A DNA stretch of 22,375 nt. Source: a virus. A model generated the notes under the pieces. The model was not told the DNA's origin. It was given only the letters and a program-made list of their open reading frames with translations, and did not search any database. Below, piece after piece: positions 7,873 to 13,967 of this stretch. The translations under genes were made by a program, and so were the position numbers. Location of the stretch: IMG/VR virus record IMGVR_UViG_3300032134_000022, positions 1 through 22,375 of that record; one strand, written 5' to 3'. Position 1 is the stretch's first letter. Each line of letters begins with the position of its first letter.

Positions 7873-8320
7873 GGTAATTAAAAGAGAATCAAGAGATACT
7901 GAAGTAAGAGAAGACGTAGCAAAAAAATGGCAACCTGCCTCACTCCTTCCAGATTTTACTAAAAAAGCTGGATGGGCCTATCGTTGGATTCGAGTTTCTT
8001 TATTAAATGAGCCTGACAACATGAACGTATCTTCAAAAATGCGTGAAGGCTGGGAGCCGGTGAAGCATTCGGAACACCCAGAAGTCGTATTACAAGCAGA
8101 CCCCAATAGCCAATTTAAAGAAGGCATAGAAATTGGAGGTCTATTATTATGTAAAGCTCCTCAAGAACTTATGGACCAAAGACAAGCTTTTGTGAATCAA
8201 AAAACAAAAGCACAGACTGAAGCAGTTGACCAGTCATACATGAATCAAAATGATCCTCGTATGCCTAAGTTTGCTGAAGGTCAAGAAAATGGTCGAAGTT
8301 TTGGAAAGGGCAAAAAATAA
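7865..8320 (+). CDS. Hypothetical head-region protein, 151 aa
   Basis: No enzymatic motif is visible. The first half contains a WAYRWIRVSLLNEPDNMNVS stretch and then REGWEPVKHSEHPEV, an aromatic and basic pattern that I associate with a family found between scaffold and capsid genes of marine phages. The second half is Gln/Lys-rich and probably helical, ending in NGRSFGKGKK. It starts within the last codons of the scaffold gene (8-nt overlap), so it is co-translated with it. A minor head component is a reasonable inference, but the function is unknown. Confidence 0.75.
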   Translation: MDKVIKRESRDTEVREDVAKKWQPASLLPDFTKKAGWAYRWIRVSLLNEPDNMNVSSKMREGWEPVKHSEHPEVVLQADPNSQFKEGIEIGGLLLCKAPQELMDQRQAFVNQKTKAQTEAVDQSYMNQNDPRMPKFAEGQENGRSFGKGKK

Positions 8321-8335
8321 ATAGGAGAAACAATC

Positions 8336-8944
8336 ATGGCAACTACAGCTACGCCCTATGGGCTTAAAGCAGTAAACCATATAGGCGGTACCCCTTATGC
8401 GGGCTCTACGCGTCTATTACCGATTGCTTCTGGATATGCAACTAATATATATAATGGTTCAGTCATTTTAATTGACGGTACAGCAGGTACAGTTCAAATT
8501 GTTACAGATTTAGGTAACAATGCTGACCAATTCCCTGCCGGCGTTATTGGTGTTTTTGTAGGTTGTACTTACACAGACCCAAATCTAGGCACAGTAGTGT
8601 TTAGAAACAACTGGCCAACAGGCACAGTGGCAGATGACGCTCAAGCATATATTGTTGACGACCCAGATGTAATCTTTATGGCACAAGCGGACGGTGCAGT
8701 TACACAAGCTGACTTAGGTCAGAATACTAACTTCGCAGCAGTTCAATCTACAACTACAGGCGATACTACAAATGGTAATTCTAATAGTGCAGTATCTTCT
8801 ACAACAGCGGACACAGCAACTATTGCTTTCCGTATTGTTGACTTTGTGGATAGTCCAACTTCAACCGTGGGTGATGCATTCACAGACTTATTAATTAAGT
8901 TTAATGCAGGTATTCACTCATACGACCGTGGTTTAGGCGTATAA
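8336..8944 (+). CDS. Virion structural protein, possible capsid decoration protein, 202 aa
   Basis: The sequence is rich in Thr, Ala, Gly, Val and Asp with alternating hydrophobic residues, typical of an all-beta virion protein. It begins MATTATPYGLKAVNHIGGTP and ends in HSYDRGLGV. The middle has a Thr/Ser/Asn-rich segment (TTTGDTTNGNSNSAVSSTTA) that may be a surface loop. AGGAGA (8323-8328) precedes the ATG, and the gene sits immediately before the capsid gene, where decoration or cement proteins are often encoded. The role is inferred from position and composition. Confidence 0.75.
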   Translation: MATTATPYGLKAVNHIGGTPYAGSTRLLPIASGYATNIYNGSVILIDGTAGTVQIVTDLGNNADQFPAGVIGVFVGCTYTDPNLGTVVFRNNWPTGTVADDAQAYIVDDPDVIFMAQADGAVTQADLGQNTNFAAVQSTTTGDTTNGNSNSAVSSTTADTATIAFRIVDFVDSPTSTVGDAFTDLLIKFNAGIHSYDRGLGV

Positions 8945-8961
8945 TTTAAGGAGAATAAAAC

Positions 8962-9891
8962 ATGGCAATTTCAAGAGCCCAGCTCCTTAAGGAGCTATTA
9001 CCAGGACTTAACGCGTTATTCGGTTTAGAATATGCACGTTATGGGGAAGAACATAAAGAGATTTACGAAACTGAATCTTCAGATCGTTCTTTCGAAGAAG
9101 AAACAAAACTAGCTGGCTTTGCAGCCGCACCTCTTAAATCTGAGGGAGCAGCTATTGCGTATGACAACGCACAAGAAGCTTTTACAGCTAGATACAACCA
9201 CGTAACAATTGCTTTAGGTTTCAGTTTAACTGAAGAAGCAGTTGAAGATAATCTATATGATAGTCTTTCAGCTCGTTATACTAAAGCTCTTGCTCGTTCA
9301 ATGGCAAATACTAAGCAAGTTCGTGCAGCTAACGTTTTAAACAATGGCTTTAACGGTGCTTTCTTAGGTGGTGACAATCGTTCACTGTTTGGTACAAACG
9401 CTGCAGCAGCAGTTACTAATCACCCGTTGGTGAGTGGTGGTACTAACAGTAATACACAAGCGACACCAACAGATCTTAACGAAACAGCATTAGAAAACGC
9501 AGTGATTCAAATCGCAGCATGGACTGATGAAAGAGGTCTATTGATTGCAGCTAAACCACGTAAGTTGGTTATTCCACCAGCTCTTCAATTCGTTGCTACT
9601 CGTTTGCTTGACACACAACTTCGTGTATCTACAGCAGATAACGACATCAATGCATTAAGAACTAACGGTGCAATACCAGAAGGTTATACAGTAAACCACT
9701 ATCTAACTGATGGTGATGCTTACTTCTTAACTACAGATGTGCCTAACGGCATGAAGCACTTTGAAAGAACTGCTTTAACAACATCTATGGATGGAGATTT
9801 TGATACAGGCAATGTTCGATACAAAGCCCGTGAAAGATATTCATTTGGTTGGTCAGATCCACTAGGTATGTGGGGTTCACCAGGTGCATAA
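8962..9891 (+). CDS. Major capsid protein, HK97-like fold
   Basis: This 309-residue protein is the likely shell subunit. Characteristic features are the N-terminal helix region, an SSDRSFEEETKLAGFAAAPL segment (39-58) resembling the N-arm/E-loop area of HK97-like coats, YNHVTIALGFSLTEEAVEDN (about 78-97), the LARSMANTKQVRAANVLNNG helix (about 110-129, spine helix), and the ARERYSFGWSDPLGMWGSPG C-terminus (289-308). It is preceded by a strong AAGGAG site and followed by a terminator, which fits a highly expressed gene. No maturation protease is seen nearby. Confidence 0.9.
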   Translation: MAISRAQLLKELLPGLNALFGLEYARYGEEHKEIYETESSDRSFEEETKLAGFAAAPLKSEGAAIAYDNAQEAFTARYNHVTIALGFSLTEEAVEDNLYDSLSARYTKALARSMANTKQVRAANVLNNGFNGAFLGGDNRSLFGTNAAAAVTNHPLVSGGTNSNTQATPTDLNETALENAVIQIAAWTDERGLLIAAKPRKLVIPPALQFVATRLLDTQLRVSTADNDINALRTNGAIPEGYTVNHYLTDGDAYFLTTDVPNGMKHFERTALTTSMDGDFDTGNVRYKARERYSFGWSDPLGMWGSPGA

Positions 9892-9915
9892 GTAGTTTTA
9901 CTTAGCACTACCTCT

Positions 9916-9950
9916 GAAAAGCCTGGCTCCTCTCTGCTGGGCTTTTCTTT
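9916..9950 (+). terminator. Terminator after the capsid gene
   Basis: GAAAAGCCTGGC (9916-9927) pairs with GCTGGGCTTTTC (9936-9947), a 12-bp stem with two G-U pairs and an 8-nt loop, followed by TTT. It lies 24 nt after the capsid stop codon. It would end the capsid transcript or reduce read-through into the pqqA unit. Confidence 0.85.
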
Positions 9951-9970
9951 ATCTAACACTCATGAATATC

Positions 9971-10002
9971 TTTATAGCATAACTCTATATGGTATATATA
10001 AT
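9971..10002 (+). promoter_or_regulatory. Promoter of the pqqA unit
   Basis: Two overlapping -10 candidates lie here: a consensus TATAAT (9997-10002), and TATATA (9993-9998) with an extended TGG in front. TTTATA (9971-9976) is 16 bp from the latter and may be its -35. The predicted start near 10005-10009 leaves a leader of about 40 nt that contains the small hairpin TCAGC-AAT-GCTGA (10010-10022). Confidence 0.5.
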
Positions 10003-10046
10003 TCTTCTATCAGCAATGCTGAAATTTAAAATAAAGGAGAAATATT

Positions 10047-10118
10047 ATGTGGACTAAACCAGCTGCTACAGAAATGAGATTCGGTTTTGAAGTAACAATG
10101 TACGTAATGAACAAGTAA
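10047..10118 (+). CDS. pqqA: PqqA, PQQ precursor peptide (23 aa), as an independent cargo gene
   Basis: This 23-codon gene encodes a peptide starting MWTKPAATEMRFG and continuing with FEVTMYVMNK. The MW-x-KPA start, the R-x-G-x-E-V-T-x-Y core and the 23-residue length match the family. PqqA is the peptide from which pyrroloquinoline quinone is made. PqqE, with PqqD as peptide chaperone, crosslinks its Glu and Tyr, and other enzymes excise and oxidise them. Both reactive residues are present at the family positions, Glu15 and Tyr19. An AAAGGAGA site (10033-10040) gives ideal spacing to the ATG. The gene has its own -10 region and its own terminator, and sits between two structural transcription units, the organisation of a moron. 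No pqqB, C, D or E is in the window, so a host pathway would be needed. The type resembles the 23-residue gamma- and betaproteobacterial form. Confidence 0.93.
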   Translation: MWTKPAATEMRFGFEVTMYVMNK

Positions 10119-10134
10119 TTTTTTGTTTTAAACT

Positions 10135-10156
10135 AAGGGGCTCCGGTCCCTTTTTT
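10135..10156 (+). terminator. Terminator of the pqqA unit
   Basis: AAGGGGC (10135-10141) pairs with GTCCCTT (10146-10152) around a TCCG tetraloop, a 7-bp stem with one G-U pair. It runs directly into a T-run ending at 10156. It lies 16 nt after the pqqA stop codon and is a classical strong intrinsic terminator. Confidence 0.9.
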
Positions 10157-10157
10157 A

Positions 10158-10186
10158 TTGTGCAAAAGCACTAAATAGAGTATCAT
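10158..10186 (+). promoter_or_regulatory. Promoter restarting the structural operon
   Basis: TTGTGC (10158-10163) and TATCAT (10181-10186) are separated by 17 bp, immediately after the pqqA terminator. Transcription would start near 10193 and run into a structured leader and the virion gene at 10274. A promoter is needed here because the preceding terminator is strong. Confidence 0.5.
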
Positions 10187-10193
10187 TAATTAT

Positions 10194-10250
10194 CTGGGAA
10201 CATCCAGCTTATCAGACTGCCCCAGCAGACGCATACACGACGGATAAGCT
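10194..10250 (+). promoter_or_regulatory. Structured RNA leader upstream of the 10274 gene
   Basis: A perfect 8-bp inverted repeat, AGCTTATC (10206-10213) and GATAAGCT (10243-10250), closes a 29-nt loop holding a 4-bp hairpin CTGC/GCAG (10217-10220 and 10225-10228) and a repeated CAGAC (10213-10217, 10226-10230). An alternative stem, CTGG/CCAG (10194-10197 and 10204-10207), shares bases with the large stem, so two mutually exclusive folds are possible. There is no T-run. A translational operator, a stability element or a protein-binding leader is possible. I cannot match it to a known riboswitch. Confidence 0.5.
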
Positions 10251-10273
10251 TAACTTTGTATGGAGAAATAATC

Positions 10274-10861
10274 ATGGCAAAAACAACCTTTTCGGGACCA
10301 ATTCAATCGCTTGGTGGCTTTGTAGGCTCAGGCGTCAACAATGTAGTTACAATGGCTGCAGGTACCACAGCTTTAACTGTTCTTCCTGTCGCAGCTTCAC
10401 CTGATGGCGTAACACCCGCTGTTACTGCTTCACCAGGGCACGCAGGTAAAACACTTATAGTATCAGATGCTACTTTTGTACTAAACTTACCAATTATTAA
10501 TGCAACTACACCCGATGATACAACAAACCCTAACCAATTAAACAATACAGGTATGGAGTTTGAAATCTTTTTTAATGCAGATATGACAGGTGGTAATACA
10601 GTAACATTAAATACTGGACAAGCTACTGATGCTTTTTATGGTTCAGCTATGTATGTAGATGATGGTGGAGGGGCTCAAGAAACTTTCCCTGCTGTCGCAG
10701 CTACTACAATGGTAATCGACGCAACTACTAGAGCAGGTGAGTATGGCTCATTAATTAGATGTAAAGCAATTACAGGTGCTGGAGCTAATGGAGTATGGTT
10801 TGTAGAAGCAATACTTATCAACCCAGATGTTGCTGCACCAGCAGTGACACCATTCGCTTAA
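10274..10861 (+). CDS. Virion structural protein, 195 aa
   Basis: The start is placed at the ATG at 10274 because a GGAGAA (10262-10267) precedes it with good spacing. The longer reading from a TTG at 10256 would swallow that ribosome site. The protein begins MAKTTFSGPIQSLGGFVGSG and is Gly/Thr/Ala/Val-rich with alternating hydrophobics, predicted all-beta. A FFNADMTGGNTVTLNTGQ segment and a GVWFVEAILINPD near the end look like a beta-sandwich. It probably decorates the head or belongs to the tail. Its own promoter and structured leader suggest high, separately controlled expression. Confidence 0.75.
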   Translation: MAKTTFSGPIQSLGGFVGSGVNNVVTMAAGTTALTVLPVAASPDGVTPAVTASPGHAGKTLIVSDATFVLNLPIINATTPDDTTNPNQLNNTGMEFEIFFNADMTGGNTVTLNTGQATDAFYGSAMYVDDGGGAQETFPAVAATTMVIDATTRAGEYGSLIRCKAITGAGANGVWFVEAILINPDVAAPAVTPFA

Positions 10862-10876
10862 TATAGGAGAAAAAAC

Positions 10877-11488
10877 ATGGCTTTAACAACAGATATATGG
10901 GCCGTCACTCCTAGTTTTTCAGCTACGTTATATAGAGCCGCTGCCGCTATTGCCGGTGCCGGTGATATAACACTACTTACTAATCAGCCTCTAGATAATG
11001 GGGCTGGTTATAAGATTCTATTTACTTGTGCAGGAGACGCAACTGCCGCTACATTTACTATCACTGGATATGTGGCTGGGGATTTATCTCAGTCTGTAAC
11101 CACTGAAACTGTAGCAGGTGTTAATGCTGGAACTGCAACTTCTACAAACTACTACTCTAAAATTACTAGCATTTCATCAGATGCAGCGGTAGCAACCAAT
11201 GTAAGTATTGGTAATGCCATTGCTGACGGCACTGCTCTACCCAGAGCAAGAATGAAAGGATTCTATTTTGTTGGTTCTGCAGGAGCAGGTAGTGTTACAT
11301 TAACCTTAGATGGTAATGCAGCGTCAGATAGAGTTTTACTAAGTATAGCTACTCCAGCTAATGTAGAGTCACAACAGATGGCTTTACCAGGCGACGGAAT
11401 TTTAATTAACGGAAGTGAACCACAGACAACGTTTGGTGTGATAACTCAAACAGCAGCTGTAACATCACTAACGGTATTCTGTGGATAA
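10877..11488 (+). CDS. Virion structural protein, 203 aa
   Basis: A Thr/Ala/Gly-rich, presumably beta-structured protein beginning MALTTDIWAVTPSFSATLYR and ending in TSLTVFCG. A TAGGAGA site lies in front of the ATG. It is 15 nt downstream of the preceding virion gene, clearly in the same operon and of similar composition. No motif reveals a specific role. A head-surface or tail protein is inferred from context. Confidence 0.75.
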   Translation: MALTTDIWAVTPSFSATLYRAAAAIAGAGDITLLTNQPLDNGAGYKILFTCAGDATAATFTITGYVAGDLSQSVTTETVAGVNAGTATSTNYYSKITSISSDAAVATNVSIGNAIADGTALPRARMKGFYFVGSAGAGSVTLTLDGNAASDRVLLSIATPANVESQQMALPGDGILINGSEPQTTFGVITQTAAVTSLTVFCG

Positions 11489-11491
11489 ACT

Positions 11492-11578
11492 ATGGAAGAA
11501 GAGCCCAAACCAATTAAGAACGATGATCGCCTCGAAGAACTGAGGCGTTGGTTTGAAGCATTAGGAGATTGTGTATAG
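11492..11578 (+). CDS. Small charged peptide, 28 aa
   Basis: A 28-codon ATG frame exactly fills the gap between its neighbours. Its TAG (11576-11578) touches the next ATG at 11579. The product is highly charged and amphipathic (MEEEPKPIKNDDRLEELRRW), probably one helix. A weak GTGGA lies about 6 nt before the ATG. The GGAG inside its end serves the next gene. The tight fit with no leftover DNA supports real translation. The function is unknown. Confidence 0.6.
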   Translation: MEEEPKPIKNDDRLEELRRWFEALGDCV

Positions 11579-11875
11579 ATGGCAACACCTAGAAAAAAGG
11601 GAATGGGAATAAAGACTTCGGTTAAGTCAGGTAACTTTAGAAAGACTAAAACAGGAGCGGGGATGACAAAGAAAGGCGTAAAAGCCTATCGAGCTGCAAA
11701 CCCAGGTTCCAAACTTAAAACAGCGGTAACAGGGAAAGTTAAGAAAGGTTCTAAAGATGCAAAGAGACGTAAGTCATTTTGTGCAAGATCGGCAGGACAA
11801 ATGAAGAAGTTTCCTAAAGCTGCTAAAGACCCTAACTCTAGATTGCGTCAAGCACGTAAACGATGGAAATGTTAA
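11579..11875 (+). CDS. Very basic small protein, DUF6321-like
   Basis: This 98-residue protein is dominated by Lys and Arg. Its C-terminal half, with RRKSFCARSAGQMKKFPKAA and then DPNSRLRQARKRWKC, matches what I know as the DUF6321 signature (a KSFCAR box and a DPNSR box with a terminal Trp-x-Cys), found widely in phages. The N-terminal half is KTKTGAGMTKKGVKAYRAAN, also very basic. The function of the family is unknown. The charge suggests nucleic-acid binding, perhaps a DNA-associated internal virion protein. GGAG lies 11 nt upstream, inside the preceding small gene. Confidence 0.8.
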   Translation: MATPRKKGMGIKTSVKSGNFRKTKTGAGMTKKGVKAYRAANPGSKLKTAVTGKVKKGSKDAKRRKSFCARSAGQMKKFPKAAKDPNSRLRQARKRWKC

Positions 11876-12108
11876 AAATGGATGAGACAACAAAACACTT
11901 GATAGACCTATCGGCTATCTTTACCGCGGTAGGTACTATGATGTCGATACTACCTGCATTAGCTTCACTTTTTACTATTATATGGATGGGTATCCGCATT
12001 TGGGAAACCAAGACTGTGCAAAAGCTATTTGGTAAAAAAGAAGTTATTGAAGACGAGGGTGCTAAACCAAGAAAGCCTGAAGCTTCGAGTAATAGGATTA
12101 AGAAGTAG
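11863..12108 (+). CDS. Holin-like small membrane protein
   Basis: This 81-residue protein (or 76 if the ATG at 11878 is used) has a hydrophobic region from about residue 13 to 46 (LIDLSAIFTAVGTMMSILPA followed by LASLFTIIWMGIRIW). It could form one long or two short membrane spans. A WETKTVQK junction and a charged tail ending NRIKK follow. Small size, this topology and the IRIWETKTVQ pattern are typical of phage holins, which accumulate in the inner membrane and open it at the end of infection. It overlaps the preceding gene by 13 nt in another frame. No endolysin gene is in this window, so the assignment is only probable. Confidence 0.6.
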   Translation: MEMLKMDETTKHLIDLSAIFTAVGTMMSILPALASLFTIIWMGIRIWETKTVQKLFGKKEVIEDEGAKPRKPEASSNRIKK

Positions 12109-12533
12109 TGCCACCTAAGTCTAAGAAACAGGCAAAGTTTATGCAAGCGGTGGCTAATAACCCAGAGTTTGCTAATAAAGTAGGTGTTAAACAATCAATC
12201 GGACGAGAGTTCACTAAGGAGAAAAACATGAATACCAAAAGAATGAACCGCCTTGAAGAATTAGGCAGAGTAGATAATGAGAAAGCCTATACTCGAAAAG
12301 GCAAAGATAATTTGATGGCTGAAAAGAAGCGTGTAGTCGGTGAATTAAAAGCAAAAACCGGAGGCATGCTAGCAAGGACAGGTGGATCTTCAGCTCTTAT
12401 GAATGCTAAAGGCAAGAAAATGATGGGCGGCGGCAAAGTCAAAGCATACAAGAAAGGCGGATCAGTTGGTTCAGCATCTAAACGCGCAGACGGTATTGCA
12501 CAAAGAGGCCACACACGCGGTCGCATCGTTTAA
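12108..12533 (+). CDS. Basic protein with N-terminal DUF3008-like part; internal second start
   Basis: Translation starts at a GTG (12108-12110) that shares its G with the preceding TAG. Residues 2-36 (PPKSKKQAKFMQAVANNPEF onwards) match the DUF3008 type of small phage and bacterial proteins. The rest is Lys/Gly-rich and ends in a KKGGSVGSASKRADGIAQRG tail with TRGRIV. Inside the frame an AAGGAGA (12216-12222) sits 5 nt before the ATG of Met41 (12228), the best ribosome site in this stretch. A 101-residue product may therefore be made as well, or two formerly separate genes have fused. The function is unknown. Basicity suggests DNA or capsid-interior binding. Confidence 0.75.
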   Translation: MPPKSKKQAKFMQAVANNPEFANKVGVKQSIGREFTKEKNMNTKRMNRLEELGRVDNEKAYTRKGKDNLMAEKKRVVGELKAKTGGMLARTGGSSALMNAKGKKMMGGGKVKAYKKGGSVGSASKRADGIAQRGHTRGRIV

Positions 12534-12548
12534 TTAAGGAGAATCAAA

Positions 12549-13190
12549 ATGGCATCATTACAAGACAGACTTCGCCAACAGATCAAAGAAAGAAAAGCGA
12601 AGAAAGTAAAAAGTGACTTAAACAACGAAGTCATGAAAGCTGAAAAGCAAAACAAAAAGAATGCAGGGCTAAGAGTCTATGGCAAGATTAATAAAACGAC
12701 AGAAAAGAAACTTAAGAAAAAAGGCTTGACCGACGCTGAAATTAAAAGACTTAAGAAACAGGATATTGATAACAAAGGTCGCTTTGGGGCAACGGTTAAA
12801 AATAAAAAAACATTCTTTAGAAATGATAAGCCTGCCGCATCTAAATCTAAATCAGCACCAAGAGCTGTAGATAAAGGTGGAAGATTAAGTGCTAGAGGTT
12901 CAGAAGGATATAAACCTACTAAGACTAATATGGGACCTAACATGGGTAAGGTTAATAAACCTGCCAAAGCAAGAGCTAAGAAAGTTGATCTGAAAAAACG
13001 TGGACCTTCAGGACCTACTATGACTTCTATGAAAGCTCCAAGTACTGGACCTAAACCTAGAAATAAAGATCCAAAAGTTGATCTGAAGAAACGTGGACCT
13101 AGTAGACCAAGCATGATGGGTTTTAGAAAAGGTGGATCTATTGATGGCTGTGCTAAGCGTGGTCTTACAAGGGCTAAAGGATCTAAATAG
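12549..13190 (+). CDS. Very basic protein with internal repeat, 213 aa
   Basis: This Lys/Arg-rich protein begins with a coiled-coil-like stretch (MASLQDRLRQQIKERKAKKV) and continues as a low-complexity basic chain. KVDLKKRGPS occurs twice (nucleotides 12981-13006 and 13074-13099 are nearly identical), each followed by a Pro-x-Met. The end, RKGGSIDGCAKRGLTRAK, resembles the C-terminus of the previous gene. AAGGAGA precedes the ATG. The composition recalls histone- or protamine-like DNA binders or internal virion proteins. No catalytic motif is present. It is in the overlapping chain of basic genes. Confidence 0.75.
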   Translation: MASLQDRLRQQIKERKAKKVKSDLNNEVMKAEKQNKKNAGLRVYGKINKTTEKKLKKKGLTDAEIKRLKKQDIDNKGRFGATVKNKKTFFRNDKPAASKSKSAPRAVDKGGRLSARGSEGYKPTKTNMGPNMGKVNKPAKARAKKVDLKKRGPSGPTMTSMKAPSTGPKPRNKDPKVDLKKRGPSRPSMMGFRKGGSIDGCAKRGLTRAKGSK

Positions 13191-13525
13191 TGAGAGCTTC
13201 TCGTGGAATGGGAATAATAAACCCTAAGAAATTAAAAAACTGCGGGTGTAGTCACTCTAAACCTAAGAAGATGAAAGCTGGGGGTAAGGTCTTTAAGTCT
13301 CATATGATGTATGATATGGAGACAGGCAAAGGTGTAAAAGCCCCTACTATGGCTAAACATTTAGAGCTTAAGAAAAAAGGTTATGGTCATACTAAACCTA
13401 AAAAGATGAAAGCCGGAGGTACTGTAAAAGATGCGTGCTATAAAAAAGTAAAGGCAAGTTATAAAGTCTTTCCTAGTGCTTATGCTTCTGGTGCTATCGC
13501 TAAATGTAGAAAGAAAGGTAAATAA
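13190..13525 (+). CDS. Basic Cys-containing protein with KPKKMKAGG repeats
   Basis: A GTG start (13190) overlaps the preceding TAG, repeating the TAGTG arrangement used by its neighbours. The 111-residue product has an N-terminal RGMGIINPKKLKNCGCSHSK, two copies of KPKKMKAGG with a following Thr/Lys-Val, and a C-terminal module, CYKKVKASYKVFPSAYASGA followed by IAKCRKKGK. That module, with paired cysteines around YKVFPSAYASGA, is a recurrent small domain in phages and some giant viruses as far as I know. The function is unknown. It belongs to the basic-protein cluster. Confidence 0.75.
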   Translation: MRASRGMGIINPKKLKNCGCSHSKPKKMKAGGKVFKSHMMYDMETGKGVKAPTMAKHLELKKKGYGHTKPKKMKAGGTVKDACYKKVKASYKVFPSAYASGAIAKCRKKGK

Positions 13526-13818
13526 TGGCAGTCAGAAAGACAGCTAAAGGAGCCGCTTTAAAACGTTGGTTCAAAGAAGAATGGAAAGATGTAAAAACAG
13601 GCAAAGCTTGTGGTAGGAAAAAAGGTGATAAACGCGGTACACCATATTGCCGACCTACTAAACGTGTGTCTAGTAAAACTCCAAAGACATCTGGAGAAAT
13701 GACGGCGGCACAAAAAAAGTCTAGAATAGCCCAAAAGAAAAGACTTGGGCAACCGGCAGGGAAGCCGCGTAGAGTAGCTTCACTTAGACGTAAGAAGACG
13801 ACAAAGAAGAAGGCATAG
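13525..13818 (+). CDS. Basic protein, DUF5872-like
   Basis: This 97-residue protein starts by TAATG overlap with the previous gene. The core, LKRWFKEEWKDVKTGKACGR with KKGDKRGTPYCRPTKRV and SSKTPKT, is the signature I associate with DUF5872: an aromatic Trp-Phe box, two cysteines (in KACGR and YCRP) and a KTPKT end. A basic Lys/Arg/Ala tail follows. The two Cys with flanking Arg and Lys might bind metal or nucleic acid, but the family has no known function that I can state. Confidence 0.78.
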   Translation: MAVRKTAKGAALKRWFKEEWKDVKTGKACGRKKGDKRGTPYCRPTKRVSSKTPKTSGEMTAAQKKSRIAQKKRLGQPAGKPRRVASLRRKKTTKKKA

Positions 13819-13967
13819 TGGGCAACAAAGAAATTGTAATTAGTTTGTTAGCAATAGTTAGTGCTTTCGTGAGTGGAGACCACTTAGATTTAATAGAACC
13901 TCAAACGCACACGCACGTGATAAGTGAAGAGTGCACGGTCGTTAGACAAATAGAAAAGGAGATGTAA
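13818..13967 (+). CDS. Membrane-anchored small protein, 49 aa
   Basis: A GTG at 13818 overlaps the preceding TAG, and the TAA (13965-13967) overlaps the next ATG, so this 49-codon frame fills the interval exactly. The N-terminus is MGNKEIVISLLAIVSAFVSG, a short positively charged end and one hydrophobic span, like an uncleaved anchor or a signal peptide. The remaining 29 residues are polar, with HTHTHV and one Cys. There is no lipobox, so it is not an outer-membrane spanin of the usual kind. A spanin-like or lysis-accessory role is possible given the holin-like gene nearby, but this is only inference. Confidence 0.65.
   Translation: MGNKEIVISLLAIVSAFVSGDHLDLIEPQTHTHVISEECTVVRQIEKEM

Noticed and set aside
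8940-8945. TATAAT just before the capsid gene
   Set aside because: It is made from the preceding gene's last codon and stop (GTA TAA T). No acceptable -35 lies 16-18 bp upstream, so I do not call a promoter.
10256-10273. Longer start (TTG) for the 10274 virion gene
   Set aside because: The added codons contain the ribosome site of the ATG at 10274, and that ATG has better spacing and the usual MA-x-T start.
12677-13114. 145-codon minus-strand frame opposite the basic protein gene
   Set aside because: The Lys-rich plus-strand codons (AAA, AAG) read as Phe and Leu on the other strand, giving a false hydrophobic frame. There is no start signal.
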